Assembly (NCBI GenBank): GCA_034766995.1
Contig: CM068316.1
Span: forward strand, 14,338,000-14,401,999
From: Acanthacorydalis orientalis
Taxonomy: Eukaryota; Arthropoda; Insecta; Megaloptera; Corydalidae
Direction of reading: 5' to 3'
DNA: 64,000 nucleotides
The notes under the pieces are model-generated. The model was not told where the DNA came from. It saw nothing but the letters and a program-made list of their open reading frames with translations, and did no database searches. This document shows, in pieces, positions 1 to 12,659 of this stretch. A program made the position numbers and the translations under genes. Within the stretch, counting starts at the first letter, position 1; each line of letters begins with the position of its first letter.

Positions 1-956
1 TTTATTTACTGTTCGAAAAACTATCTTTTTAATCAAAAAATTATTAAAAATATGATCCTTTTATATTATTTTTTGGTGAATTTTAATTCATAAAATTGTA
101 CAAATATTGATACAATAAGTTTATGGAAATTTCAACAGAATTTGATTAAACTTATCAGTCAAATTTCTCTTCTTAAGACAATGTACTTACATTGAAACAT
201 ATTTAAAGGTTAATCATAACTCGATTTATGGAACTTTGCTTATGTGGTTGTAATTGTAGATTGTTAAAAAGAATGCTTTTTTAAGAAATTTTGATAAATA
301 TCAAGTTAAAATTGTAATTATTAATACTAAAAGAAATAAATATAACATTAACATAATTGGTTCCAAACTTTACTGACAAGATTATAAATACACTAATTTA
401 AAAAGGTTCTCGGCTAAGAAAGTCCTTGAATTAATTCGCATTACATTTATAATTTATAATATTATACATTCATAATCTAAACTATTCCATAATTAGAAAT
501 TTAGGGGTAAATTCTTCCCCTCCCCTTCCAAAAAAATAAGGAACAAACATTTAACTTTAATTCAGCAGTTAAGAACTTAAATTTTCTCTCAAATGCTTAA
601 ATAATTTTTATTAATGTACCTTTTGTATAACAATTCGCATTACGTTTTTTATTTATTTCTTATGCGATATGAATTCATGCATCCTGTAAAATGTAAAAAA
701 AAATGTTAAAATTTCAAGATTTATTTAATTAATCGTAATATTTGCTACTTAATTTAACATAACGTTAATTTTCACAAAACAACCATTTACACGATACATA
801 AACAGATCAAATCGTTTTTATATCCGTTAATTATGCAAAATAATTCACGTTCCATCAGATATATTTCGGTTGCGTTACACAAATAATTTATTATTTTTTT
901 TGGTGCTGCTATACGAAAATATTGTTAGAAAACATGAATTTGTAATGAAGACAAAT

Positions 957-960
957 ATAT

Positions 961-1018
<58 letters not shown>
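957..1018. repeat. (TA)n microsatellite
   Basis: Nearly pure TA dinucleotide repeat with two TG interruptions. It produces spurious Ile-Tyr reading frames. Confidence 0.95.
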
Positions 1019-1299
1019 GTTATGCATATATGTATGTAAATTGATATGTGCGAACATGTACATACAAGTTTATGTAGATACACAAAATACATACATACTA
1101 AATTATATATACATAACTCGTTCACACAGTAATAATTACGAAAATTTATTAGATCGACTGTGAACTAATTTTAGAATATTGTGTTGATGTATTATTTCGA
1201 TTACAAAGTGTTCAGTTGTAGATTTCATGCATACATATTCTATTTAATTTATGACTGAATTATATGTGTTTCTGTTGAAATTTATAAATTTTATTAATG

Positions 1300-1303
<4 letters not shown>

Positions 1304-1359
<56 letters not shown>
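1304..1359. repeat. (TA)n microsatellite
   Basis: About 28 uninterrupted TA units ending in TGTATA. No flanking element ends were recognised. Confidence 0.95.
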
Positions 1360-1362
<3 letters not shown>

Positions 1363-1824
1363 AAACAATTTAAATAAATTTCAAATAATATGAAAGTTAT
1401 ATAAAATTGTAGATAAAAGTTAAAAATGTATAATGGCTTTACACAACTTTATCAAAATAACTGGATAATTTTGGCAAATATATGCATGATATTAAATTTT
1501 TTTTAAAAAAAATATATAATGATAGTAAATATTTTTTAGTAGAAATCAATACGATTGATGTAAATATATATAATTTATATATGTAATTTATTGATGTAAA
1601 TATCTAAAATATTGTACTGTATTTCTGACATGGTGAACAGGGAAATTCAGTTTTGTTCGTATTAAGCTTTAGTGCTTGTACAATTAGATGTATTATCTCC
1701 TATGACTAAACTTATCGACATAATATTTTTATGAATAATTTTAAAAAATATACTTTGTCCTTTTTTACAATATATCTTGTAGCTTGCACAACAAAATAAA
1801 TTATGTATCCATTGTTTTTCATCA

Positions 1825-2790
1825 TAAAGCCTTCGAAACGGTCTGGGACGACGGACTAGTATACAAACTCATAAAGCACAAGGTACATGTATATTCTAGT
1901 CCGTCTCATCGATGACTATTTGAGAGACAGGTCATTCCGTGTCAAAGTGAACGGACAACTGTCAAGAGGGCGTCACATAGCCGACAGAGTGCCTTAGGGA
2001 TCTATCCTCGGGCCGATACTGTTCAACAACTATATTAATGAATTAACTGTTACAGATAAAGTGAACATGACGTTGAATGCCGACGACACCGACATCTGTA
2101 TAACCGTAACCCTCGACACGATAAGTCTTCGGCTCCAGAGAGCCATTGACAAAATTTACAAGTATAACTGCAAATGGAAATTAAAAATAAACTAACAAAA
2201 CCGAAGCTATAATATTCAAAAGAGGTAGGAAAGCAGAACCAGGACATCTTAATATCAATGGACCCGATATCCCTTAGAAGAACTCTGTCAAATATTTGAA
2301 TATACACATGGACAGACACGCAAGTATAACGAACATGTCGCAAATCCACGTAAGAAAGGGTACGCCGCCCTGGCCTCACTACATTCACTTATAGCTAGGG
2401 ACAGCAACCTGACATCAGATAACAAAATTACAATCTACAAGACCGTCATCCTACCGACTATGACGTACGCATCTCGAATATAGGGGAACACCTCCAAGAC
2501 AAACATCTTAAGTCTACAGTGGGTCCAGAATAAGATCTTGATCAGTGATTACCTAACAGACTAGACGCATTCTGAGGCTAAAATCAGCACGGTTGCACAA
2601 TATATCCAAGACACCAGTTGAAAGTTTTTTGACAATGTGCCACCGAGCATGATAAAAGACGAACTAGGTAAAGCACAGGTCAAACCACTAAGTAACAGAG
2701 TAGATAAGCATCGGCGGAGAAACAAGTTCGTGCAGCCATGTTACTTCATCGAGCCACGACAAATGTTGCCAACGCCGAGACGGCAGACAA
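1825..2790 (+). pseudogene. Jockey-type LINE reverse transcriptase remnant
   Basis: This is the reverse-transcriptase part of a Jockey-clade non-LTR retrotransposon, which copies element RNA into DNA at a nicked target. Visible blocks in order are a KAFETVWDDGL-like motif near 1830, the VPxGSILGPILFNNYIN block at 1990-2040 (Gln replaced by a stop), the catalytic box read as LNADDTD near 2075-2086 (family usually has YADD or FADD), a CKWKLKIN block near 2170, KKGYAALASLHSLIARDSNLT near 2355-2410, and TVILPTMTYASRI and WVQNKILI blocks to 2545. A STVAQYIQDTS-like stretch continues to about 2610. Several frameshifts and stops mean it cannot make protein. The 5' part (endonuclease and ORF1) is absent, as usual for a 5'-truncated LINE. 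The clade is inferred from motif resemblance only. The 112-codon minus-strand frame over 2050-2388 is an antisense shadow. Confidence 0.85.
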
Positions 2791-5782
2791 AGTAAGGAAT
2801 AGTCCGGGTAGGAGGTAGATGCTCCGGGGGGATGTATTTTCTGGGTCATCACTGCTAAGTGGTTTTTTTTAAACACATAACACGTCAGTACACGACAACA
2901 AGACTCACACACTCCAAAAATTTCATGGAAAAACAACATTACTATTTAGCTATATCAATTTTAAAGGTATTAGAGATAATTTTCTTGCTAAAACAAGTTA
3001 TAATGAAGAATTATGTGATTTAATCATATTTATTTAATGTATTAAATATCTAAAAAACCCCGAATGTAGTATCATTACAGTATTATTATTTTTACTTATA
3101 TAAATAAATGTATTACTCAGTTTACAAAAAATAAAAATGAATAGAGCGCTAAGGTATAAAACAATCTTCTGATTCTTCTGAAAAATAAATACCAATTAGT
3201 GTTCATTTTTTTATTTGCGCTCTGAAGATGATGATTCAATCCGCTATCAAAGTAACCATCGCTATGAACTACAATCAAAAAATATCAATAATCATTAATT
3301 GAATATTCTCATCAGAAATATTTTTAGTTTTGGATTTGTAAGATGAGTGAAAATTTTTTTCTTGAAAATGAATTTAGCTACTATGACAAAATTGAATTAG
3401 AATTATTTTTACTTGTACGCGAACTTAAATTTATATACTGTAAAGAAATAAAATGTAAATGTAATGAAAAATAAAATATACTTTTTTCCACTACTACTAG
3501 TGAAAAGAAAATGATTTAGAATAGATTTTTTTTTAAATATTTTTCATTATAAACATAATATGTTTATCATCATTGAGCATATGTTATTCTATAACTAATT
3601 TTTCCTGAAGAATTAGTCACACACCCTACAACAAGTATTTTTAGTACACCTATTTGGAAAAATATTTATCCATCAACTGGGAATTGATAACACTGTAGAT
3701 AAAAAGAATTCTTATTAAAAGAATAAATTCTATTCGATAAAGTATATTTTTACTCAATTACGATTTCAAGAATTATACAAAATGTATATGCAGCAATTTG
3801 GAAAAAATAATGATGGGTTTGTTGTTTTTAAACAGAGAATATATAGATTTAATTTGGTTTAAAAAAGGTTACTTTATTGATTTAGATTTAAAAAATACTT
3901 AATGATTATGTATATCATCTGTGATCGTTGATAATATTCTAAAAAATGTTGAAAAACATATGTCATAAATTGACAAAAAAAATAATGTTGTTAATAGAAC
4001 CAGCTTGAATTATTTGTATAATTTTAAATTGGCATTCAATTAGATATTTGGATATGTAATGAATTATTCGACAAAATTTTTCACAAATATATAACTTAGA
4101 TCGTTTAAAAGTTAACACTGTGTTTAATATTATTAGAAAATGAAACTGATTCATCAATGCTGTGAAACAAATTTAAATAACCCCAAAATAGGTGTGTTGT
4201 GCATTAGACGAAATTAGTCGAGTATGAAACTATACAATTTTTTAATTTCATGAAAAAATAATTCAGAATTCTATTTATTATATTTCTAAGAACAAGATCA
4301 ATTAAATGCAATATTAAATGCAAAAAAAAATTATTGAATAGAAATAATGTAATCATTCAGGATAATAACAAATCTTATGTATTAACAAATACTCCGAAGA
4401 AATTGAAAAGCATTACTGGAAAAGTTTTGTTTATTCTTGGTATACATAAGATAAACATCTATTTACCATTTGTTTCATTATTTGTAGAATCGTCTTAACA
4501 TGAAAAGTTGAATATATTCAACGAATTCAAAGTGTATTTTAAACATTATGCGAACCTAAGCACGTAATCTTTTACAAGAATTATACAAATAAACTTAAAT
4601 AAAGATCGAGTTCTGTTGTATGTAACGACAGAAGTTAGATTGTCAATTAGATAATGAAGTTTTAAAATCATTTTATGTCTGTTATTAATTTATAAATTAA
4701 CATTATTTTCTCATCAACATAATATTTTTCCTGATTTATTTGATTTATTCGTTGTTATAGTTTTTCAAACTGTATCAAATTGTTTTCAATGATTTGGAAA
4801 TAAATAACAAACTTATAATTTTAGTCCGACGAATAAAATATTTCAGAAGAAAGCTATTATTTCAGAAAATATTCAATTGTAAAATAATTTCTATCATAAT
4901 TCTGAATTAAGATAGAAAGTTGTAAAACTTCGACAAGAGATTAATTCATCTCAAAGGAAAAGTAATTTTTAAAATGTACTTTATAATTTTATTCTATATG
5001 ACAGAAATAAATTTAATCTAAAATCATTGATAATTAAAAGTCTAGTTACTGGAGAAATTGTCAGAGAATTTGTTGTTTTAAACTAATGTTTTTCAAATAC
5101 TAATAATAATATATTCATCTGATTGATGTTTACTAAAACAGTGTTTAAACAAAAATTTCGTCTAAATAATGAGAGATACAGTTTAGTAATTGCTCACTCT
5201 TTTAGTAAGAGTAAAAATGTTTTTTAATTTAATAAGTACAACTTAAAAATTTTATTTTAATTTATAAGTAGATTTTTTAAAAATTTTAGGTAATTGTATT
5301 GTTTATTTAATATTTTTTTAGTTTTTTTATTATTTACTTAAAACTGTAAACGACAACAGGAAATTTGCAGAGGTTGGCATATACACTAACTTGTTATTGT
5401 GAATAGAAAAAAACATTAATACATTTCAGAATTCCAAAATAAAACACATGTCGAATCAAACCGTCAGCACAGTTCTTCATGTGAAACTGATCGTTTAATT
5501 CTGTTAAACGAGCATGAGTAGTGAGGTTTCAGTGAGCACTCAGTCAACTGAATACAGCCAATGTTTAGAGTTAAATATCTAAATGTCGAAATAATTAGGG
5601 ACTAGAACGACAAAAAGTTATACAAATCTGTATTAAAAAATGTAATCCTTAAAATATGATATTGTATAATTTATAATCATTTATATACGGAATTGTTAAT
5701 TTTTAGAAAAAATTTAGTACTGAATAATTCTGTATTCTAAAAATGAAACAGTGATTCCGTTCCCGTGACTTTTATTCATTCT
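2791..5782. other. AT-rich spacer without recognisable gene
   Basis: The first ~140 bases may still belong to the 3' untranslated part of the Jockey remnant (a GC-richer stretch to about 2930). The rest shows no gene, RNA or repeat family I can recognise. A CTGAAGATGATGA-type string at 3222 resembles motifs near the ends of some retroelements but is too short to call. Confidence 0.5.
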
Positions 5783-5918
5783 CTGATTGGTTGATAACAG
5801 TCATGTGATCTGTATTTTGAATGGTTGATATCAGGCACGTAATTTATGTTCTGATTGGTTGATATCAGTCACGTGATCTGTGTTATGACTGGTTACTACA
5901 AATCGAGTAATCGAATGA
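5783..5918 (+). repeat. 34-bp minisatellite, four copies
   Basis: Four head-to-tail units start at about 5784, 5818, 5852 and 5886, exactly 34 bp apart. Units one to three share TGATTGGTTGATA, CAGTCAYGTGATC and TGTATT-like blocks; the fourth is more diverged. Each good unit carries ATTGG (CCAAT on the minus strand), and the third contains a perfect CACGTG. It lies in a short GC-richer patch just upstream of the TTAA-flanked MITE. Confidence 0.85.
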
Positions 5919-6018
5919 TCTTCACCCTAATTAAATGAAAAACTTTTCGAATAAAACGTTATGATTTATATTTTATGCGTATTATTTGTGTGTATTATTT
6001 GTTAGGTTCTGCTATTTA

Positions 6019-6242
6019 TTAACCTCTTAGCTGTGTATGACGAGTATATTTGTCATAAAAATGAATTTGAGCAATTAAATTATTCATTTTTCAAAGAAAT
6101 CAAATGCTATTTCGTTACAATTTAATTCAATTTTACAGCAGCTGCATATACACTGTTTGACAAGTATACTCGACATCCCTTCATTTTTACGTACAATGTA
6201 GGTACACACTTTTAAAATAGAGTGACACAGCTAACAGGTTAA
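6019..6242. mobile_element. piggyBac-type MITE with TTAA target duplication
   Basis: A 216-bp non-autonomous element (6023-6238) lies between TTAA at 6019-6022 and TTAA at 6239-6242, the target duplication typical of piggyBac elements. Its ends are inverted: CCTCTTAGCTGTGT on the left against CCTGTTAGCTGTGT read from the right, one mismatch in 14. Just inside each end lies a TGACGAGTATA / GTATACTCGACA motif in opposite orientation (6038-6055 and 6160-6175). There is no coding capacity, so movement would have needed a transposase supplied elsewhere. Confidence 0.85.
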
Positions 6243-6246
6243 AAGG

Positions 6247-6330
6247 AGAGAGCGTTATGAGTGGGAGCAAACCCTCCTTCCCATCCTCCGGGGGTAGGGC
6301 GAGCGCAGAGACCAGGGGGAAGTCTCCTAG

Positions 6331-6368
<38 letters not shown>
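6247..6368 (+). repeat. GC-rich segment running into a (TA)n tract
   Basis: About 85 bases of GC-rich sequence, including GGCGAGCGCAGAGACC and a CTCCTAGTA end, run directly into (TA)17. A similar arrangement occurs at 37036-37146. The pair may be ends of one dispersed element whose tail is the TA array, or the 3' flank of the LINE remnant on the opposite strand. Confidence 0.4.
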
Positions 6369-6373
<5 letters not shown>

Positions 6374-6381
6374 CGGATTGT

Positions 6382-6790
6382 TTACGGTTGTCGCCGCCTC
6401 TCCGTCCCCAGTTTCCAATTCCTTCTGTCATAGCACATTTCTTCATCTAGCTTTCTTGTTTCCAATGCCTCGTCCACGTCGTCTCTCCAACTTCTTCTTG
6501 GTCGTCCTCTCTTTCTCCTTTCTGGCGATATCCACTCTAATATCCTCCTTGGCCATCTCACTTCATCCATTCTTTATGTGTCCGAACCACGTCAGTTGTT
6601 TCTTCTCAATATCGTCAATGATATCTCCTGCAGTATTCATTTCCCTTCTAATGTCTGCATTTCTGACCCTTTCAAGTCTCGATCTTCTGCAGCTTCTTCT
6701 CAGAAAGTCCATATCTGTGGCTAGTAGTTTTTTTCTATGTGATTTATTTAGATCCCATACTTTTGAGCCATATATTACGATACTTTGTCC
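6382..6790 (-). pseudogene. LINE reverse-transcriptase C-terminal remnant
   Basis: Read on the minus strand from about 6790, the translation gives YGSKVWDLNKSHRKKLLAT, then DFLRRSCRRSRLERVRN, a KKQLTWFGHIKRMDE-like block, and WISPERRKRGRPRRSWRDD, ending RRNWKLGTERRRQP and a stop at about 6379. This order (YGxExW, WxGHxxRM, RxRGRPxxxW) is typical of the region after the fingers/palm domain in RTE-like and related LINE ORF2 proteins. One frameshift lies near 6572, between GHIK and MDEVRW. Only the C-terminal ~135 residues are present, so it is a truncated dead copy. The 218-codon plus-strand frame over 6261-6917 is an antisense shadow. Confidence 0.75.
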
Positions 6791-8429
6791 TAGTAATTAT
6801 AATAATTATAATTTGTTACACCTACGATCCTGTATTCTTCATTTATATAGATCAGTTAAATATCTATTCTCCACTATTAGTGAAGAACATATCAGCACGA
6901 TTGCTATTATTAGGTAGATGTTGAATATCAGTTCTTAAATATGCATTTCAGGATAGCACTTGTGCCAAAAGTAGTAAGTAACAAATATTATCTGATCCAA
7001 AAGGACAAAGACCAATAGGGAAATTCGAATCATCTTAACATTGTAACACGTTTTTCATTATTTGTTCAGAAATAACTTATACAGTTTTGGAATATCAAGT
7101 TAAGCTAAATGATTTTTTTTAAAGAATCAAAACTGACTTCAACGGAACGTCCACATTAAAATTCCGTTTCTGTTTGAATATGTTAAGGTTGTTTAATATT
7201 ACCTCGATGTTTTCTGTTTTTGCTTGTACATTGGTACCATGTATTTGGTGTCCATGAAAGCACAATGTTTGTAGTTCAGTTGCTACAATAAGTCTCATAC
7301 CAATAATCACATGTTAAGTTGTGCTGCGATATTTCATATTGAAAAACGTTTTCTTTAATTCACTTGAATGTTTTATTTACGCATAACACTTTCATCGGTA
7401 ACAGAATATATTTGTCCATTTTTTAAATATATTCTTAAAATCGAGGCTATTCTTCTAAGTTATATCTCGAAACGTCCTAAAACCCTTATAACCAACCATC
7501 TAAATCATATTACATTATTATTATAATTGTACTTCTGGTAAAAAATATCATAATAAAAAAATTTTGCTAACACAAAGTTTTCTTTATCATATAATAAAAA
7601 TTAATATCTTAGATTTTCTTGCTGCATTTTCACATTTACAAAAAGTTCTGAAGTATCAAAATGAATCAAAATAATATTAATTGATAGTATAAAAATATAT
7701 TCCCATAATTAAAACAGTTTATGATACAACACATTCAAGAAATTTCCTGTTTTAATGCCGAATATATTTGTTAATTTTTATGATGTTTATTCATTAATGG
7801 ATGAGTTATTCCAATGTTTTAGTTAATTCACACAATTGTTTGTTTTATAATTTAAATTAGATATTATAAATATTTCAATGTAAATAACATATTAGATTAA
7901 TAAACGTGGAATGAATGTAAAAGTTCAGATAATACTATGGGGTTATACGAGTTAAAGATCAACTGAGACAAAGTTTTTTTTCCTAGTGACTAGGATTGAT
8001 TGCATCAGAGACCGAATACGTGGAGTTATATGAAAAGAAAATGTAGAAACACTTTTGATAAGTCGCTTTTTATGTAGACAAATATGCAGAATAGGACGAA
8101 TTTTAAAATATATTTGTTAAAATAATGAAAATTCGTTTTAATATTTCAAATTATTTTTAAAAATAAACTTATATTTTTAATAAATATATTAAATGAAACA
8201 TATACCATATGCATACAGTAAAATATCTGATATATAATATAATAGAAGATATACCTTTTATAATTCAATTTATGACACTGTCACATGAAAATTTACAAGC
8301 GCTAATTTTAATGATAGAATCAAAATAGCGGAACACTATTAAAATGATATTACACATATATAAAACTCGATATGACGAACGGTTCGTTTGTAATTAAGGC
8401 TAATTAACGAAATAACATACAAATTCAAT
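6791..8429. other. AT-rich spacer without recognisable gene
   Basis: No gene, RNA or element was recognised. Reading frames are short and AT-driven, and there is no long microsatellite here. Confidence 0.5.
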
Positions 8430-8880
8430 ATATCTAAGGGGCTTTTTCAAAAAGCTTTTATGTGTTATTACTGAACATTGATGTTACTAAAATAAAACTA
8501 GATGGAAGTGCGAACACTTTATCGGTGCAGAGACGGGTCGGTCCGCATCGCCTGTATGGAGTTCTATAAATATATAGGATCAGAATTCGTGTATAATTGA
8601 ATGAAGCATGTACACCGGTATTCTATAATATAGCAGAATTAATTCGTTTTAGATCACTGGCGCGCTCACCTTTTCATTTCGTCGTGATCTTGTTTGCGGT
8701 TTTTGCATGAGAGTGTAAAAGCTCGTGAACATCCGACGTTCTCAAGATGAATGATCGCATTTGCGGGTCGCCGAGAGTTCTGTATACAGTGAATATTCTT
8801 TTTCGGTTCGTTTGTGGTTCCTTTTACATACATATTAATCTAGTTGAAGTGTTTGTGAAATGAAGAGTGGAAATTAATAA
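8430..8880 (+). promoter_or_regulatory. GC-richer unique island with TATA-like box
   Basis: This ~450-bp stretch is clearly less AT-rich and more complex than its surroundings. It is not a transposon I recognise. A TATAAATATATAGG string at 8565-8578 lies inside it, preceded by a GC-rich block (GACGGGTCGGTCCGCATCG) and followed by a complex segment with no long reading frame. It would fit a promoter with a non-coding first exon or an enhancer, but nothing in the window confirms this. Confidence 0.25.
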
Positions 8881-9799
8881 TTTATTTTATATATATAATA
8901 CATATATTAGCTGAAAATGTTTCACATAAATCAATTTTACAGTGAATTAATAATTTCAAAATTATTAAGATTTTTTTTAAAAAAATAAATTTTGTAACTA
9001 ACACTGCAGGATAAATTTAAAAAATCGTGAACTGACAATAACTGATATTAATATATTTTGACGATTTAAATTTCAAAGTACTATTATTTTCTCATCCACT
9101 GGCATTTTTTGTGAAATAAAAAATTAAGACTATTAGAATTTATATATTTAATTCGTATAAAGAATATAATGTCTGTAAAGAATAGGAATGTTTCTAAATT
9201 AAAAATAACGTTTTTGTTCTTTTTTCCTTTTTAATTACTATTTGGAGTTTCTTATTGTCTTCTTCAGCAAAGTTCTGCCAATATATCAGTTTTTTATTAA
9301 CTCTGATAGCACTTTTTTATTTTTAGAATATGTCAATTAAACTTTTTCTTATACGTTTTTTATGCCATGAACTGTTCCAAAATTGGAAGAAAGTTAACAT
9401 GGGAATGTAAGAAGTGAGTTTTAATAATATGTTACACCTTAATTATCTATAAAATTTTATATAAAAACACCATTTTTTTTATTAATCTTTTAATTAGCGA
9501 ATGAAGAAGAATATCTCGTTTGATTTAGTGTTGTGAATTTTTAAATAAATAATGAAAAATTGTATTTTTCTTATCCATAAATTGATGATATTTTTTACCA
9601 AACCTAATTTGGTGTGTAATAATAATTAATAATTTTTTTTTGTTAACAAACGGTGGATGTTTAATATTCCACTGTTATAGAACTAAATTTTGCCTATCAT
9701 GTCAATCATAGAGGAAGGAGTTTATTTAATTTGTTATCTATTAACATACCGTAACTCAATTCATAGAATTATGACACTATTTTAAGTCAAAAGAACTCT

Positions 9800-9805
<6 letters not shown>

Positions 9806-9876
<71 letters not shown>
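9806..9876. repeat. (TA)n microsatellite
   Basis: About 35 uninterrupted TA units. Confidence 0.95.
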
Positions 9877-9879
<3 letters not shown>

Positions 9880-11106
9880 CTATTTTATATTTTTAAAGTA
9901 AATTCGTAATCAAATATGAATATTTCTGTTATATTTAATATACAATTATATAAGATAATAGTTTCAAACAAGTTATAAGTTATATGTAGTTTCAAGTTAT
10001 AAGATAATAGTTGTAAGAATCTATAAAAATACACTAAAACTCTTGATTTTATGCATTTACTACATCAATTATTTTATTCATATCTTTTTTTATTGATTGA
10101 AAATTTAATTTTGTAGCACAGTTTTGATCTATATAGTAATATAAAATGTGAATTTTTATAAAAATAACAGGAAACATTACATTTTTCACATTTGTGATAC
10201 TAAAATCATGAAAAGCATCTATTAAATATATTATAGAAAAATTGTGAAATGTATTATTAAATATATTTTTAATATGCAATTCAAAACTTAAGTATTATTC
10301 TGCAGCATATACAAAAATCAAAAAGCGCCAGCATGGAACACAAAAAATTAAAAGAATTTATTAAAATTTTAATTATTAAATGTTTTTATACAAACAAGTT
10401 TTTTGTTCAGTAATGGAAATTTAATTAAGAGATGATAAATTAAAATGAATAATTGTTATGCAAATAAAATAAAATGATATTATAATGTGATTTACAATTA
10501 TACACAACTGAATAACTATAATCTTTTAATACCTTTGGCAAAAGCGGTTGTTTATCTCTGAAAACCCTTCAGGGGAAAGGAAGTTAATACAGCAATAAAT
10601 AGTCGAATATTGGTTACATATAATTTTAATTACAATTATAAACTTCAGAATTATTGACCCGACAATATCAGTTTAGAAATTATAATTAACAGCTATGTTC
10701 TTAGAACGTACAGTAGTAAGATTGATATTTTTTTAACGATTTAAAAATGACAATTAATTTCATTTTTTTAATATTTACGAAATTTTCAAAAATTCATTCT
10801 AATTTAATTATTCACTAACATTCATTAAAAATATGCCCTATGGATATTTTATTTTCATTACAACTTTCCAGGATAGTATTTATCATTATTAGGTACTTAT
10901 AAAAAGAAATGAAAATCGAGTGAATAACAACAGGTGCGAAAGTTGTGAAGGTATGGGGTGTGAAGTTTGATGCTTGTAAAAGGTGACTGGGCAACTTTTA
11001 TTTACTCACGTGTAAGAAAAATTACAGCGATCTGCAAAAATGTGCGGTGAAAAATCTTAAACGCACAAACGAAAACAAAAACCACACAGGCGTCGAACAA
11101 AGGACG

Positions 11107-11135
11107 TCACACACACAGACACACATACACACACA

Positions 11136-11174
<39 letters not shown>
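11107..11174. repeat. Compound (CA)n(CT)n(TA)n microsatellite
   Basis: CA-rich units change to CT units and then TA units in one continuous tract. Confidence 0.95.
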
Positions 11175-11354
11175 TTATTAAATATTTTATTTTATGATAG
11201 GTTCATTTCACTCACGTTTCAACGTCAATGCATTTTGAGAAAAACCTAACGGATTTAAAAATGAAGGTTAAACAAGTTTAAATAAAATATACAAAAATAT
11301 ATTGATCTAATAGAATATATATATATATATATAAAAGCATAAAATGTATGAAAG

Positions 11355-12345
11355 TTAATTCAGTTCCTTTAGGTTGCATCAAACATAACTACATAATTCC
11401 AGACCCAAAAATTTCTTTTCTTTTTCATCAAAAAACAGTTTTAATAACAATTTGATATCTTCTTCAGCAGTGAAAGTTTTACCATTCAAGACGTTTTTCA
11501 AAGAACGAAATAAATGGTATTCTGAAGGTGCTAGGTCTGGTAAATATGGTCGATGTGGTAACACATCCTATTGAAACTGCAATCTTTTTTAACGAATGAC
11601 CAAATTTGTACATGGCCTAGTATTATTATGGTGAAACATAACACCTTTACAATTCGCCAGTTATAAACCCTTCTGTCTGATAGCATCATTTAATTTATCC
11701 AGTTGACGAATTAAGAGTTTGGTTCTTTGAAAGCGGCTCAAAATACCCAATACTTTTGAAATCCCACCAGAATGACAGCATAACCTTCCTTTGGTGAATA
11801 TCCGCTTTTAAATTGCTTTGAGCAGGTTTATCACACTTGTTCCACATACTTTTTCGTTCGCCGTTATTGTAAACGATTCATTTTTCATTACTTGTTATCA
11901 TACGTTTCGAAAATGGATTGTTTTCTTTATGTTTCAAAAGAGAATCACAGATTTCAATGCGGTTAGTAAGATGAATTTCCTTGAGCTCGTGTCGTACCCA
12001 AATATCGAACATACTAACCAATCCAAGTTGTTTTAAATGATTATTAGCACTATATTTCGATATTTTAAGATTCTTAGCAATCTCTAATGTCGTTAAATAC
12101 TGATTGGATCCAATCAACGCCTTTATTTTGTCATCATCAGCTTTGATTGGTCTTCGAGAACCTGGTGCATCTTTTACATGAAAATCTCGAATTCGAAATG
12201 TAGCAAACCAATTCTAACACTACCGTAGTTTTAAGGCATCTTCATCATACACATCACATAAATTTTTATTATCTTGCACAGCAATTTTTCTTTTTGGAAA
12301 GTAATACAGAAAAATATAACAAAAATATTCCTTTTGATTTTCCAA
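11355..12345 (-). pseudogene. Mariner transposase, near full length, decayed
   Basis: Cut-and-paste transposase of the Tc1/mariner superfamily. From the N-terminus (12345 downward) the minus strand gives LENQKEYFCYIFLYYF with CDVYDEDALK, then FHVKDAPGSRRP, then the second helix-turn-helix region ITSNEK-bounded at 12117-11878 (TTLEIAKNLKISK, NNHLKQLGLV, VRHELKEIHL). The first catalytic block reads MITSNEKWIVYNN (Asp of the usual GDEKW replaced by Asn). It continues with HQRKVMLSFWWDF and ends with YLPDLAPSEYHLFRSL near 11500, where the third catalytic Asp is Glu. Frameshifts and stops interrupt it, and the catalytic changes alone would abolish activity. It most resembles irritans-type mariners with a D-D34-D triad, which is inferred from motif style. 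Confidence 0.85.
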
Positions 12346-12604
12346 TTTAAAATCGACAGAAAACAAACAATTGTTAATGAAATCGTGCACTTTATTTTTC
12401 CAAAGCAAGCTTGAATTGTCAGCTGTCAAGATACATATTGAATTTGCGGTTTAGAATAAATTTAGTTACATTTCAAGACAGGTTTGTCTACCTATTTAAA
12501 AAAAACACATTTACTTTTTGGCTAACTCAAAACTTTATTTTTACACTGACTGAATGCGAAAAATTTTGACGAAGATTCTATGTGTCTATGTACAATACAT
12601 ACAA

Positions 12605-12612
<8 letters not shown>

Positions 12613-12657
<45 letters not shown>
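12613..12657. repeat. (TA)n microsatellite
   Basis: Pure TA units after an ACATACATA lead-in. Confidence 0.95.

Positions 12658-12659
<2 letters not shown>

Larger units (their letters stand above)
1..1821. other. AT-rich spacer without recognisable gene
   Basis: No coding region or repeat family was recognised here apart from two long (TA)n tracts. The sequence is low in GC, with many A and T runs, and all frames are broken by stops. The short minus-strand frames over 875-1125 are translations of the TA array. Confidence 0.6.
8881..11354. other. AT-rich spacer without recognisable gene
   Basis: It holds (TA)n and compound microsatellites and a modestly GC-richer stretch at 10,890-11,110 just before the CA/CT/TA repeat. 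No gene or mobile-element protein was found; the minus-strand frame at 10,049-10,279 has AT-driven composition only. Confidence 0.5.

Noticed and set aside
875..1125. Minus-strand frames rich in Ile-Tyr
   Set aside because: They are translations of a (TA)n microsatellite. The same applies to frames at 15482, 20477, 36910, 39000-39288, 49474, 49948 and 59136.
2050..2388. 112-codon minus-strand frame
   Set aside because: Antisense to the recognisable Jockey reverse-transcriptase motifs.
3222..3270. Penelope-type or ribozyme end near CTGAAGATGATGA
   Set aside because: Too short, with no reverse-transcriptase or GIY-YIG remnant nearby.
6261..6917. 218-codon plus-strand frame, the longest in the window
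   Set aside because: It runs through a TA array and is antisense to the LINE C-terminal motifs; the minus strand carries the family signature.
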